Part shown: positions 9,743 to 21,766 of the stretch, one piece after another
Layout of the letters: every line of letters starts with the position of its first letter
Numbering within the stretch: the first letter of the stretch is position 1
DNA from: Hevea brasiliensis
Lineage: Eukaryota > Streptophyta > Magnoliopsida > Malpighiales > Euphorbiaceae
Direction of reading: 5' to 3'
Assembly (NCBI RefSeq): GCF_030052815.1
Contig: NW_026614822.1
Coordinates: forward strand, 1-64,000
DNA: 64,000 nt
Notes under the pieces: model-generated
The model's input: the letters and a program-made list of their open reading frames with translations, nothing else
What the model was told of the DNA's origin: nothing
The model's database searches: none
Program-made: the position numbers and the translations under genes

Positions 9743-12700
9743 TGTGACACCCCTTACCCGTGTACAGTATACCAGAGTAAGTAATGCCACACGGTGTACC
9801 GGCACACTCTAATATACCTTAATTAATTTATATCATGCTTTTGAATATATTTTGTGAAAGATAACTCATTTAAGTCATTTATTGAAATCATAATTTATTT
9901 GAGGTTCCGAAAATTTTAAAGAAAATCCAGTGGTACCTGGCTAAAAATGGAGAAGCAGTTCTTGAACTGTTAAAAACACTTCCAAATAATTTCCAAACAA
10001 TCCCAACTTCAATTCATCAACAAAATCTCAATATCAAGATATCCACAACATTTCTCAATTTCAGTTCTCAATAACCTTTTCGTTTCTCAAACATCCATTT
10101 CTCATATACAAACAATAAATAAATGCTCAAATTTTGCATTCATAGCCATAACGTTCATTATTTACATGAACATCAGAATACATTACATAAGTTCAAATAC
10201 ATATGAGAAAGTAAAAATTAGATACAAAATATAAAAATGACACCTAGGGTCCTACCAATGCAATCTGAAGTTGAGGTGACACGGACATCATGCGTAATCG
10301 CGAACAGACTCACCGATCTGCGGTCTCACGGGCTCACGATATGTATCTCCGGTACCTACACGTGGCAAAAGCAACGCTAAGCATTAATGCTTAGTGGTGC
10401 AATAGTATAATAAAAGAAAATAGCAGAAAATAAGTATGTATAGAATGTGTATGATTTCTTTGTTTGGTATTGGTGTATCCATTATTTCATTATCTTTGTC
10501 CACTTTCATTCATTTGGTTGCCCAAGTAACCTACACTAGATGACTGGACTGGATAACGGGTAAACTGGCACTGGGTATCAAGTACCTCGGGCCGTCACAC
10601 CATCGGTCACATATGCATCTCGGCATTGTGCAGGCTAACAATTGTGATAACATCGATCCACAAGGCCAAAGCTCAATGCAATGTCAGAATGGCTAAAAGC
10701 CATAAAATCAGAATGGAAAATTGCCATGTGCGATCGCTAACTGAACCCTATTGGCATGCCAAACTATCCAAACCAATCTTGTTAGGTATACTAGGGCATT
10801 TGAAACTTTTAAATTCTTCAATTTGTGAATTTCATGTTTTGGTGTTACTATTCACCTCATTGGTCAACAAAAATGTTGAATTTTGGATAGAAAATATGTA
10901 CATTGACTTTGGCACTCCCAACATACCACATTTTGTATTTAAAACTTGTTGGCATTAAGCGTTAATACCATTTCTAAGCATTAAACCAAAGGAGCAGATT
11001 TTTCAGATTTTGTACCATAACTTTACTGTTCCATTAGGAACTATTACAGTGGAAATTTGAGGAATTGGTAAACATAAAAGTTGTTCCTTATTTTTTCTAG
11101 TTTAATTTCCTTTTTTGAATCACTCCATTTGGAGTTTTGTAGCTCCAGATATGGCTCAAAAACCACAGCTGGCTGGATTTCCAATCTGCAGAATTGACCA
11201 TATCTACTGATAACATGAGCAGTGTTGTGATTGCATTTTTGAATTGGTTCTGGCCATAATTTGGGGTAGGTTTCTTCATGAAAGTTGTTTGTCTATGTCT
11301 TAAATTGTTGCTGTAAATATTTCAGGTCAATTGACCAAATCTACAGTGAGTTATGGCCAAATGAACAGTTACTATTCATTTGGTCATTCTGCAGAATCAG
11401 TTGCAGGGTGTCCGGATTGGGGCCAACTTTTGGTCCTCTTGATTTGGTCTTTTGGGCATGGTTTCTTCAGCAAAAATGTGCCATTATAAGCCTAGTTTCA
11501 TTTCCAATTGGCCAAACATCAATTGGACCAACACAGCCCAAGTTATGGCAGTCCAAGTGGACTGAAATTTGATCACCTATCTCACATCTAGGGCAGCCTA
11601 CACATTCACTTTGCCATACTATTTTTCAGTCAAAATTGAGGTCAACTTACCTAAAATGGTCACTAATTGACCATTAAAATGTTCTCTAACAATTTCCTAA
11701 GCCAAGTCAATTTTTCACTTCTCAAAACCCTAATTCCCATATGAGTTTTCACAAATTCCTTATTCAACTCTTTCATTCTTTGTATATGTATATGTATACA
11801 CTTTAAACATAAGCTCTAGTTCACTCTAAGTCCATCAAAACAATCAAAATAATTCCTTCACAAGGGCTGCCGAAAATTCATAGTATGTATACACATAATT
11901 ATTGTTCATTTTATTTACAATTCTTACTCAATTCAAGTTACAAATCATAAAAATAAAGAGTTTTAAGTATCTAATGCACTAACCTTGAATAGGGCAGATT
12001 TTTCCCAACTCAAAACTTCACTTTCTTTCCTCTTCTTGGCTGCCAAAAGCTTCCCCTAGAGATATGGTCAAGTTTTAATAAAAGGAGTTAGGGTTTAGGG
12101 GTGTAACAAAGGAAGGAATTATGCTTGCTTGATTGAACATCAATGAAGGGAGGAAAGGAAGAGGTTTCGGCTGGTTGGGGTCCAAAGGAAGAAGATGACA
12201 TTTTTCTTTTATTTTCAGGCTCTTTAGTTTGTTTTAAGTGTCTTTGTTATATGGTGATTGGTGGACCATTTTTAAATGACATAATTATGATGTCACAATT
12301 CCCATTTACTTACTTTTCTTCTTACTTTTGTTTTCTTATTTTCATTTCTCATTTTTAATAAATTTTTCATCAATATTAATTCATATTTTATGTCACAATA
12401 TTTATTTACTCAATTGGACAAGTCAGCCAAAAATCACCTCAAGGCGAAATGACCAAAATGCCCTCCGCTTGGCTTAACGGTCAAAATTGTCTCTGTCTGA
12501 TTGAAAAATTTTTCTAGGTATTTTCTTGGCATTCTAATGCCATAGAAACCTCAATGACCCTTCTCTGGAGTCCCAAAAATTATTTTATGAATTTTTCCCT
12601 GGTCTAGGGCTCCTCGTTAAGAACCGCAACTTCCCTCCAGTTACCCATCGCTAGGGCACCTACTCTTAACTTGTTTGTATTTTATTTCTAAAATTTTTAC

Positions 12701-12835
12701 TAAATTTTTCTTATCAATATTTGAGTTAATTATGGTTCCTCACTTTAGTTTAAATATTTTTCCGGACATTCTAGTGTCCGACCGACACCGATCACCTAAT
12801 GTAGGATGTACGAGTAGTTACCGGAGGGTGTTACA
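9743..12835 (-). repeat. Element C 3' LTR (3,093 bp)
   Basis: Runs from TGTGACACCCC at 9743 to GGGTGTTACA at 12835 in plus-strand reading. It carries the same internal landmarks as the right LTR: hairpin pair (10360-10394), TGGC/GCCA palindromes (about 10692-10760), three LTR modules (about 11090-11560) and the TGACAT...ATGTCA box (12277-12295). Short blocks rich in CG or CTG/CAG differ from the right LTR while intervening AT-rich stretches are nearly the same. Short open frames inside it run antisense to the element and are not called as genes. Confidence 0.93.
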
Positions 12836-12846
12836 ACTCTTCCTCT
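12836..12846 (-). other. Element C polypurine tract (weak)
   Basis: Minus-strand AGAGGAAGAGT directly abuts the 3' LTR, the expected place for the plus-strand primer. It is less pure than the G-runs of elements B and F. Confidence 0.6.
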
Positions 12847-12849
12847 AAT

Positions 12850-13182
12850 TTAAATTTCGTCCTCGAATTTACCCGATGCAAACAGTTGAGGGAACTGTTG
12901 CCTCATCATCTCTTCACTTTCCCAAGTTGCCTCCTCGGTGTTGTGGTGCCTCCAAAGCACTTTCACCAGTGGAATCTGCTTGTTCCTCAACTCTTTCACT
13001 TCCCGAGCCAAGATCCGTAGAGGTTCTTCTTCATATGTCAAATCCGGTTGTATTTCAATTTCTTCTCTGGAGATGACATGTGAAGGATCTGAGCAGTATC
13101 TTTTGAGCATGGATACGTGAAACACATTATGAATCTTGTCCAGCTCTGGTGGTAAAGCTAGCCTATAGGCCACTGGACCCAC
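12850..13182 (-). pseudogene. Element C integrase C-terminus with chromodomain
   Basis: A 110-codon open end of pol. It begins with the GPY/F-type tail ([28 protein letters not shown]) and continues into a chromodomain-like end: [26 protein letters not shown], then VLWRHH and [11 protein letters not shown]. Chromodomains of this kind direct integration to heterochromatin in chromoviruses. The segment is separated by frameshifts from the integrase core upstream (13254 onward). The stop lies just before the polypurine tract, as usual. Confidence 0.88.
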
Positions 13183-13253
13183 ACGTTCAATGACTTCATA
13201 TGGGCCAATGAACCTAGGGCTTAACTTACCTTTTCTTCCAAACCTCGATTACT

Positions 13254-14069
13254 TTATTCCACGGTGACACCTTGAGGAACACTTTGTCGCCAACCACATA
13301 TTCTATTTCTTTTCTCTTCAAGTCGGCAAAGATTTACATGCATGCGAGGCAACCTTCGATTAGCTTTGATTAGTTTCACTTTCTCCTCGATCTGTTTCAC
13401 TGTGTCCGGCCCCACCGGTTGTCTTCGCCAATTCACGAACACACTGGAGTTCTACATTTTCTCCTATACAAAGGCTTCATATGGGGCCATTTGGATGCTA
13501 GCTTGGTAGCTATTGTTGTATGCAAATTGCCGATGGGAGGTATCTATCCCAACTTCCTTCAAGCTCAATGACACAACTCCTCAAAGATATCCTCAAGGAC
13601 TGACATATATTTCATGTTATTGTTATCATTTCATTCAATATGTATATTTGTTTAATTGGTTTCAATTGTTTACCAGATCACTCTTTTCGATTGCCCATCC
13701 GTCTGAGGATGGAAAGTCATCTTTGAAATGGAGTTGTGTACCCAAGGACTCATGCAACTTCTTCCAAAATCTCGATGTGAACCTTGGGTCTCGATCGATA
13801 TGATGGAAAGTGGAATTCCATGCACTAACTATCTCATCGATATACACCGCTAACTTCTAGTGAGTAGTCGGTCTAATTGGTAGAAAGTGTGTCGACTTCG
13901 TCAATCTATCAACTATCACCCATGCTGCATCATGTTTCTTCCGGGTGAGAGGTAAACCACTTACAAAATCCATGGTGACCCGATCCCATTTCCTTTCAGG
14001 TATGCGTATAGGCTGTAGCAAACCCGATGGAACTTGATGTTCGCCTTGACTTGTCGACATGTCAAGCAT
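13254..14069 (-). pseudogene. Element C integrase core (fragmented)
   Basis: Pieces in several frames cover the core: [20 protein letters not shown] (first Asp, near 13960), [13 protein letters not shown] (second Asp, near 13790) and a short damaged stretch at the expected Glu. Downstream pieces give the nuclear end (VNWRRQPVGPDTVKQIEEKV) that leads to the chromodomain. About four frameshifts occur in 800 bp. Homologous pieces in H (57968-58582) are better preserved. Confidence 0.8.
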
Positions 14070-14910
14070 TTAGTCACGTAGTCGGTATGTCCTTCTTCAT
14101 ACCTACCACCAATACAAGCTTGGATCATGATACATCTTTGTACTTCCGGTGTATAGCATATACACGTGTGTGCCTCTTTTAGAATCGCCTTCAATTCCCC
14201 ATTATCTGGTACACACAGTCTTCCTTTGTAATACAGACACCCATCTGCTTTCACCTCATGGTCAGTTGCTTTTCCCTCTGGGATTTTGCTCATAATAGCC
14301 AGTAACATTTCATTTACTTTTTGCCCATCTAAAATCTGCTGTAGCAGGTTTGGCCTCACTTGCAACTCAGCCAAAATAGCTCCATCTCGAATCAAAGATA
14401 GATGGGCATTCAATGATCTCAAAGCTGTGATGGACTTTCTGCTCAAAGCATCAGCAACTACATTTGCCTTCCCAGGATGGTAGTCAATCACACAATCATA
14501 ATCCTTCAGGAACTCAATCCATCGCCTCTGTCTAAGGTTGAGCTCCCTCTGAGATGGCAAGTATTTCAGACTCTTGTGGTCTGTGTAAATGTAGCACTTT
14601 TCACCATACAAGTAATGCCTCCATATCTTCAGTGCGAAGATAATTGCTGCTAGCTCTAGATCATGGGTAGGGTAGTTCTGTTCATGTGGCCTTAGGTATG
14701 CGGAAGCATAGCGACCACCCTCCCCTCTTGCATCAATACACACCCTAACCCATTATGAGAAGCATCACTATAGACCACGAAGTCCTTTCCTGACACTAGC
14801 TGTGTTAACACTGATGCCTCTGTCAACATAACCTTCAACTTCTCATAACTGGTCTGACACTTGTCATTCCAGTCAAATCTGACATTCTTGTGTAACAACT
14901 TGGTCATTGG
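13961..14910 (-). pseudogene. Element C RNase H and integrase zinc-binding region
   Basis: RNase H landmarks are [17 protein letters not shown] (about 14740-14800), [31 protein letters not shown] and [17 protein letters not shown], which give the catalytic acidic residues and the C-terminal His/Asp. One frameshift near 14700 splits it. The following 13961-14200 portion has the integrase zinc finger end, [13 protein letters not shown], but the preceding His pair is disrupted ([11 protein letters not shown] instead of a proper H-x-H block). Confidence 0.85.
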
Positions 14911-15760
14911 AGCAAATTAAAGAAAATCCTTCACAAATCTTACGTAATACCCAGCTAGCCCCAAGAAGCTTGACCTCGGTTGTATTCCCGGGAGGCTTCC
15001 ATTCCATCATCGCTTCTATTTTCTTGGGATCCACCCTAATCCCATCGGTGACACTATGTGTCCAAGGAATGCAATCTCATTTAACCAAGTCACACTTGGA
15101 CAACTTAGCATACGTTCCTTTTCTCTCGGGGTTTGCGAACAATCCTCAAATGCTCATCATGTTCTTCCTGGTCTTGGAATACACGAATATCATCAATAAA
15201 GACCACTATGAACCGATCTAGGTATGGATGGAAGATACGGTTCATAAGGTCCATGAACGCCAGTGCATTTGTTAAGCCAAAGGGCATCACTAGAAACTCA
15301 TAATGCCCATATCGTGTCTGAATGCGTCTTGGGCACATCTACATCCTTCACCCTCAATCGATGATACCTCGACCGAGATCAATCTTAGAAAATACTCTGC
15401 TCCCTTCAGGTGATCAAACAGATCATCAATTCTAGGCAACGGATATTTGTTCTTCACGCCACTTTATTCAACCGCCAGAATCAATACAAAGCCTCAAAGT
15501 CCCATCCTTCTTTTTCACAAACAAGACTAGAGCTCCCCATGGTGACACATGGGCATGTGAACCCCTTATCAAGCAACTCTTGCAATCGAGTTTTCAACTC
15601 CCTCAATTCGATGGGTGCCATCCTATAAGGAGCAATAGAAAGGGGTCTTGTGCAGCGGTGTCTCAATAGCAAATTCAACTTCCCTTTCGTGGCAAACCAG
15701 GCAATTCTTCCGAAATACCTGGAAGTCTCTTCTTGTGGGTATATCACTCAAGTTTGGCTT
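14907..15760 (-). pseudogene. Element C reverse transcriptase (fragmented)
   Basis: Frames at 15481-15747 hold the RT N-terminus ([21 protein letters not shown]), and 15105-15338 the palm: [16 protein letters not shown], then VVFIDDI with the FIDD catalytic box intact (residues 47-50). A four-residue loss follows LTNA. Between them the LPRIDDLFD block lies in yet another frame near 15415-15440. Many single-base indels make it a clear pseudogene. Confidence 0.85.
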
Positions 15761-15769
15761 AGCTCGCCT

Positions 15770-16190
15770 AGTATCCACCACATGTGCTAGGTAGGCTTCA
15801 CACCTTTTTCATCATTCTTCTTGCAATCGTGGTGAGATGACATTGGACAAGAAATCGTCCTTTCCCCACAATCGTGATCTCATTACCCTCGGGAGTTTTC
15901 AGAGAAATTCTCTTCAATTTGCAATCAACTATTGCACGATGACGTGACAACGGTCCATTCCCAAAATCACGTCAAACTCGCAAGGGCAACTCAATCAGTC
16001 GCCAAGAATTCATACCCCAATCCTTAACGCAACCCTTGTATACCTTGTTCACCACTACATGTGACCCAATGGATTAGTGACCGAATGTCTTAGTCACTCT
16101 CCCTATTAGTATCCCCTTTCTACGGGTAAGTTGATGCAAATGTAGGAATGAGTGGATCCTGGATCCACCAATGCATGCAGGAGTATTGTA
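15770..16190 (-). pseudogene. Element C aspartic protease (fragmented)
   Basis: HALVDPGSTHSYI near 16140-16180 gives the active-site region (D-P-G-S form, as in the related B and F). RAIVDCKLKRI near 15930 matches the block after the second conserved protease motif; the motif itself is damaged. EVTYLAHVVDT-like sequence near 15790 leads into the RT linker. Homologous to the better kept protease of H (60401-60643). Confidence 0.75.
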
Positions 16191-17465
16191 GAGGAGAACG
16201 CCCCGATGACGCCCGGGGATCTTGCTCCTCCCGAGCTCTCGGGGATAATTTACGGCAGTGGTCTGTTATATGGCCTCTCTGCTGGCTCAGATGCAGGCCT
16301 CTGTGATGGTCCCACTACGTCAGACTTACCAGATTTTCTACCTCTCTGTGGTGCAGGAGCAGGTCTGTCTGCTTGTGTTGGAGCAGCTGTAGTAGTTCTA
16401 TGTGGGCAGTTCCTCAGCTGATGCTCTGTCGACCCACATCTTAAACAGGCACCAGTTACTCTCCAACATTCCCCCTTGTGCCATTTCGCATGCTGTGGAC
16501 ATGCGAGAAGATGTTGGGGCTGGTCCTGAACCCCATCCTCGGAGAGCTGCCCACTGATGGTGTGGACTGACCTCTCCTAGGGGTGAACTGTGGCCTGGGC
16601 CCCTGAGACTGACCCTGACCATGTGGCTGACCTGAACTCTGTGCAGGTGGACCTTTGAACCTCTTCCCAGATGCAGGAGCTGAACTAGACTGACCTGGGC
16701 CCCTCTTCTGCTGTCTATCCCTTCTGGTCTGCTCACTGATTCTCACTTTTTCAACCCTTATTGCAGCTTCCACTAACTTGCTAAATTCTTTGATTCCCAA
16801 GGCAGTGAGCTGGATCTTGATGTTATCATTTAGTCCTCTTCAAATCTCTTACACCTTTCAACTTCATTAGGGACTATCCGCCTTCCAGAGCGGCTTAATC
16901 GGACAAATTCCTTCTCATACTTGCCACCGTGGCATGTCTGCCTCGAGTTAATGAACTCTCTTCTTCTCTTCCGGTATATAGTACCCACATATTTCTTCTT
17001 GAACTCGGAGAGAAAGAAGTCCCAAGTTACTGACTTTCCGCTGCACTTCATCGACACGTGTCCCACCATTCGTAGGCATCATCTTGCAACAAGGATACTG
17101 CGACTTCTAGATTTTGCTCGAGGTGCGGTGGAGTTGTTTTAAGACTCTGCCTGCCTGTTCAACCAATTCTCAGCTGCAACAGAGTCATCTTCTCTCTTAC
17201 TGAAAAAGTCCATTGCTCCAAACTTCCTTAGCCTTTCCAAGTGTGATTTCTGCTGTGGAGCTGGTGGTGGTGGTGGTGGTGCTGGCATTACTCCAGCCAT
17301 TTGTCTAAAGAAGTCGGTCATTTGTTGGAACATGGCCTGTGGAGGCTGAGTAGGCTCGGCTTGAGCTGGCGGAGCAGGTTCTCCCATGCCCCGAGTCTCC
17401 GCTGCTGCAGGTGGAGCATGACTCTCCACTTCCTCCTCGACTGCTCTTTGAGATGAAGGGTCCAT
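16190..17465 (-). pseudogene. Element C gag (fragmented)
   Basis: Starts at ATG 17465 (MDPSSQRAVEEEVE), with a proline run (PPPPPPAP) encoded by a (GGT)n tract at 17263-17280, then KSHLERLRKFGAMDFFSKRED. The capsid core continues in other frames (TWDFFLSEFKKKYVG, near 16990; RRREFINSRQT). The C-terminal part at 16456-16800 is basic and Gln/Pro-rich (QQKRGPGQSSSAPASGKRFK). A complete zinc knuckle, CLRCGSTEHQLRNC, lies at about 16407-16450. At least three frameshifts separate these parts. H has the same gag with a different pattern of breaks. Confidence 0.87.
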
Positions 17466-17574
17466 ATCCTATTCAAAATAAGAAAGACAAACAGATCTGC
17501 ATTAGTGTCACCTCGACTCTTACAAATGCAATGCATGGTATGGACTCAATCTAGGCCCAAAAATGCCAAAACCG

Positions 17575-17587
17575 TGCTCTGATACCA
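17575..17587 (-). other. Element C primer-binding site (initiator Met tRNA)
   Basis: Minus-strand TGGTATCAGAGCA, five bases inside the LTR, complements the 3' end of initiator-Met tRNA. It fixes 17593-20713 as the 5' LTR. Confidence 0.9.
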
Positions 17588-17592
17588 CTAAA

Positions 17593-20500
17593 TGTGACAC
17601 CCCTTACCCGTGTACAGTATACCCGAGTAAGTAATGCCACACGGTGTACCGGCACACTCTAATATACCTTAATTAATTTATATCATGCTTTTGAATATAT
17701 TTTGTGAAAGATAACTCATTTAAGTCATTTATTGAAATCATAATTTATTTGAGGTTCCGAAAATTTTAAAGAAAATCCGGCAGGGTACCGGCTAAAAATG
17801 GAGAAAACAGTTCTTCGGAACCTGTTAAAAACACTTCCAAATAATTTCCAAACAATCCCAACTTCAATTCATCAACAAAATCTCAATATCAAGATATCCA
17901 CAACATTTCTCAATTTCAGTTCTCAATAACCTTTTCATTTCTCAAACATCCATTTCTCATATACAAACAATAAATAAATGCTCAAATTTTGCATTCATAG
18001 CCATAACGTTCATTATTTACATGAACATCAGAATACATTACATAAGTTCAAATACATATGAGAAAGTAAAAATTAGCTACAAAATATCAAAATGACACCT
18101 AGTGTCCTACCAATGCACTGCAGAAGTTAAGGTGACACGGACACTGTGCAGAATGCCGAACAGACTCACCTAGTCTGCGGTCTACTGGGCTCACGATCTG
18201 TATCTCCAGTACCTACGCGTGGCAAAAGCAACGCGCTAAGCAATAATGCTTAGTGGTGCAATAGTATAATAAAAGAAAATAGCAGAAAATAAGTATGTAT
18301 AGAATGTGTATGATTTCTTTGTTTGGTATTGGTGTATCCATTATTTCATTATCTTTGTCCACTTTCATTCATTTGTATTCCCAATTAACCTACACTAGAT
18401 GATGGATCGATGGATAGCGTAAGCGGCACTGGGTATCAAGTACCTCGGGCCGTCACACCATCGGTCACATATGCATCTCCCAGTGTGCAACAGAACAGCT
18501 AACAAGCTGTGATAACATCAGGCACAAGGCCAAAGCTCAATGCAAGGTCAGAATGGCTAAAAGCCATAAAATCACAGAATGGCAAATTGCCATGTGCAGT
18601 ACTGCTAACTGAACCCTATTGGCATGCCAAACTATCCAAACCAATCTTGTTAGGTATACTAGGGCATTTGAAACTTTTAAATTCTTCAATTTGTGAATTT
18701 CATGTTTTGGTGTTACTATTCACCTCATTGGTCAACAAAAATGTTGACTTTTGGATAGAAAATATGTACATTGACTTTGGCACTCCCAACATACCACATT
18801 TTGTATTTAAAACTTGTTGGCATTAAGCGTTAATACCATTTCTAAGCATTAAACCAAAGGAGCAGATTTTTCAGATTTTGTACCATAACTTTACTGTTCC
18901 ATTAGGAACTGTTACAGTGGAAATTTGAGAAATTAGTAAACATAAAAGTTGTTCCCTATTTTGTCTATTTGAATTTCCTTTTTTGAATCACTCCATTTGG
19001 AGTTTTGTAGCTCCAGATATGGCTCAAAAATCACAGCTAGCCGGATTGTCAATCTGCAGAATTGACCATATCTACAGTAATATGAACAGTGACTGTGATT
19101 TCATTTTGAATTGGTTCTGGCCATAATTTAGGGTAGGTTTCTTCATGAAAGTTGTTTTTCTATGTCTTAACTTGTTGCTGTAAAATTTTCAGGTCAATTG
19201 ACCAAATCTACAGTGAGTTATGGCCAAATGAACAGTTACTATTCATTTGGTCATTCTGCAAAATTAGTTGCAGGGTGTCCGGATTGGGGCCCACTTTTGG
19301 TCCTCTTGCTTTGGTCTTTTAGGCATGGTTTCTTCAGAAAAAATGTGCCATTATAAGCCTAGTTTCATGTCCATTTGGCCAAACACCAATTGGACCAACA
19401 CAGCCCAAGTTATGGCAGTCCAAGTAGACTGAAATTTCATCACCACTCTTGTCCTAGGGCAGCCTACACATTCACTTTGCCATACTATTTTTCAGTCCAA
19501 ATTGTGGTCAACTTACCTAAAATGGTCACTAATTGACCATTAAAATGTTCTCTAACAATTTCCTAAGCCAAGTCAATTTTTCACTTCTCAAAACCCTAAT
19601 TCCCATATGAGTTTTCACAAATTCCTTATTCAACTCTTTCATTCTTTATATATGTATATGTATATACTTTAAACATAAGCTCTAGTTCACTCTAAGTCTA
19701 TCAAAACAATCAAAATAATTCCTTCACAAGGGCTGCTGAAAATTCATAGTATGTATACACATAATTCTTGTTCATTTTAGTTACAATTCTTACTCAATTC
19801 AAGTTATAAATCATAAAAATAAAGAGTTTTAAATATCTAATGCACTAACCTTGAATAGGGCAGATTTTTCCCAACTCAAAACTTCACTTTCTTTCCTTTT
19901 CTTGGCTGCCAAAAGCTTCCCCTAGAGATATGGTCAAGTTTTAATGAAAGGAGTTAGGGTTTAGTGTTGTAACAAAGGAAGGAATTAAGCTTGCTTGATT
20001 GAACATCAATGGAGGGAGGAAAGGAAGAGGTTTCGGCTGGTTGGGGTCCAAAGGAAGAAGATAACATTTTTCTTTTATTTTCAGCCTCTTTAGTTTGTTT
20101 TAAGTGTCTTTGTTATATGGTGATTGGTGGACCATTTTTAAATGACATAATTATGATGTCACAATTCCCATTTACTTACTTTTCTTCTTACTTTTGTTTT
20201 CTTATTTTCATTTCTCATTTTTAATAAATTTTTCATCAATATTAATTCATATTTTATGTCAAAATATTTATTTACTCAATTGGACAAGTCGGCCAAAAAT
20301 CACCTCTGAAGGCGAAATGACCAAAATGCCCTCCGTTTGGCTTAACGTTCAAAATTGTCTATACCGATTGAAAAAATTTTCTAGGTATTTTCTTGGCATT
20401 CTAATTCCATAGGAACTTCAATGACCCTTCTCTGGAGTCCCAAAAATTATTTTATGAATTTTTCCCTGGGTCTAGGGCTCCTCGTTGCGAGAACCGCAAC

Positions 20501-20713
20501 TTCCCTCTGGTTACCCATCGCTAGGGCACCGGCTCGTTTAACTTGTTTGTATTTTATTTCTAAAATTTTTACTAAATTTTTCTTATCAATATTTGAGTTA
20601 ATTATGGTTCCTCACTTTAGTTTAAATATTTTTCCGGACATTCTAGCTGTCTGGACCGACACCGGTCACCGAAACAGTAGGATGTACGGAGTAGTTACCG
20701 GGAGGGTGTTACA
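17593..20713 (-). repeat. Element C 5' LTR (3,121 bp)
   Basis: TGTGACACCCC at 17593 to GGGTGTTACA at 20713, followed by TSD CACTT. In element orientation it carries, from the LTR start, the TGACAT...ATGTCA box (20143-20161) with CCAAT box (20120-20130), three modules, the palindrome trio (18553-18630), the hairpin pair (18216-18253) and then about 640 nt to the end. It is the better preserved LTR copy of C at its CG-rich landmarks. Confidence 0.94.
18216..18253 (-). other. Conserved LTR double hairpin, element C 5' LTR
   Basis: First stem, element orientation: CTAAGCA / TGCTTAG (18236-18253), loop of four. Second stem directly next to it (18216-18235, CGCGTGGCAAAAGCAACGCG in plus reading): eight pairs with one mismatch around a TTTT loop. 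It is preceded by TTGCACCA and followed by AGGTA. The same arrangement occurs in all LTR copies of the window. Confidence 0.75.
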
Positions 20714-21766
20714 CACTTAGTATGACAGTGCCATATTATTCCCCCATTTATGGGGTTGAGATCGATTATTTTCCTCCCTCTCTGGTTTACCAGTTGAGGT
20801 TGTAGATCGGATGAGTAGTCATTAGCTAGCTAGCCACCTCCCTCATTGATTTCGATTAATGGGGTTGTAGATTGCTTTGTCGTGGTGTACAATGCGGCAT
20901 TAATCGAAAATTTTGTGTCATGGCTTAAGTTGTGTATGAATTGGCAACACTGTGTTTATTAAATTATTTGACCAAAATTGTGCTATAATGAGTTTTGATA
21001 AATTGTGAGTTGTGATTATGAAATATTCAAATTGTGAATTTATCAAGGAAAGTTTTATGTACTGCATTTTAATTTTTATTGTGCACCGCTGAGTATTTTT
21101 ATACTCAACGATAGCTTATTTTGCTGTTGTAGATAGGAGCAAGGAAAAAGCGGTAAAGTGAGCTGCTGAATCAGAAAAGCTTCCGTTGATCTTTTGTACG
21201 CGTATTTATTTTATACCCTTGTAGTTAATTGATGTAAATATTGTAATGTTTTATGTATCAATGTAAAGTTGAGCAGTTGTATAATAAATTGTAATAATAT
21301 TATTTTTATATTTTATATGTATAAATTAAACTTGTGAATGAAATTGTGAAATATTTTGAGATGATAAATTTTTGTTGAATTGTGGAATGAAATGGAATTA
21401 TTTTGAAATGGTTTGATCTGAGAATTTTGAGTTGAATTGAGATTATTTGGAGGTTGGGAGTTGTGGAAAATTTATTAGAAGTGTTTTTCTCAGGTATTTG
21501 AAGAACTGTTTTCTCAAAATACAAACGGCACTGTCCCGAAATTTTTATAAAATTTGCAAAAAAAATAAAATGGGCAAAAGTTTTAACTAGATTTGAAACT
21601 TCAATTAAATGATTTTAATTCCTACCAAAATGCTTACCATTCCAAAATGTAAGAAAATGGTTTTAAAATCTCTTGTAGGGTACTTAATGAATTATCGGTA
21701 GGTGAAGTTCGGTAGTTCATTAGGTATTCTATGGGATCATGTTGTGCCTTACAGAGGGGTAAGATG
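20714..21766 (+). repeat. Element B 5' LTR, second segment
   Basis: Resumes with the duplicated CACTT and continues the LTR exactly where 9742 broke off; the intact counterpart is at about 50567-51614. It carries the B-type double hairpin from 21090. In its first stem TGAGTAT/ATACTCA is intact; in its second, paired changes (ACGATAGC with GCTGTTGT) keep pairing by wobble. Interrupted at 21766 by solo LTR D, five bases before its end. Confidence 0.92.

Larger units (their letters stand above)
9743..20713 (-). mobile_element. Element C: complete chromovirus, minus strand
   Basis: Full-length Ty3/gypsy element of 10,971 bp with LTRs at 9743-12835 and 17593-20713, flanked by perfect TSDs CACTT (9738-9742 and 20714-20718) in the 5' LTR of B. 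The primer site (17575-17587) next to the right LTR sets its orientation as minus. Gag, protease, RT, RNase H, integrase and chromodomain follow from 17465 to 12850, with many frameshifts. Elements D, G and H belong to the same LTR family. Confidence 0.95.

Noticed and set aside
10743..10803. Conserved 60-bp LTR block as a tRNA or snoRNA gene
   Set aside because: No cloverleaf, no A/B boxes or C/D boxes in the right arrangement.
12143..12358. 71-codon frame repeated in both C LTRs (also 20009-20224)
   Set aside because: Identity simply reflects the LTR pair; it is hydrophobic from T-rich DNA, antisense to the element, with no similar frame in D.
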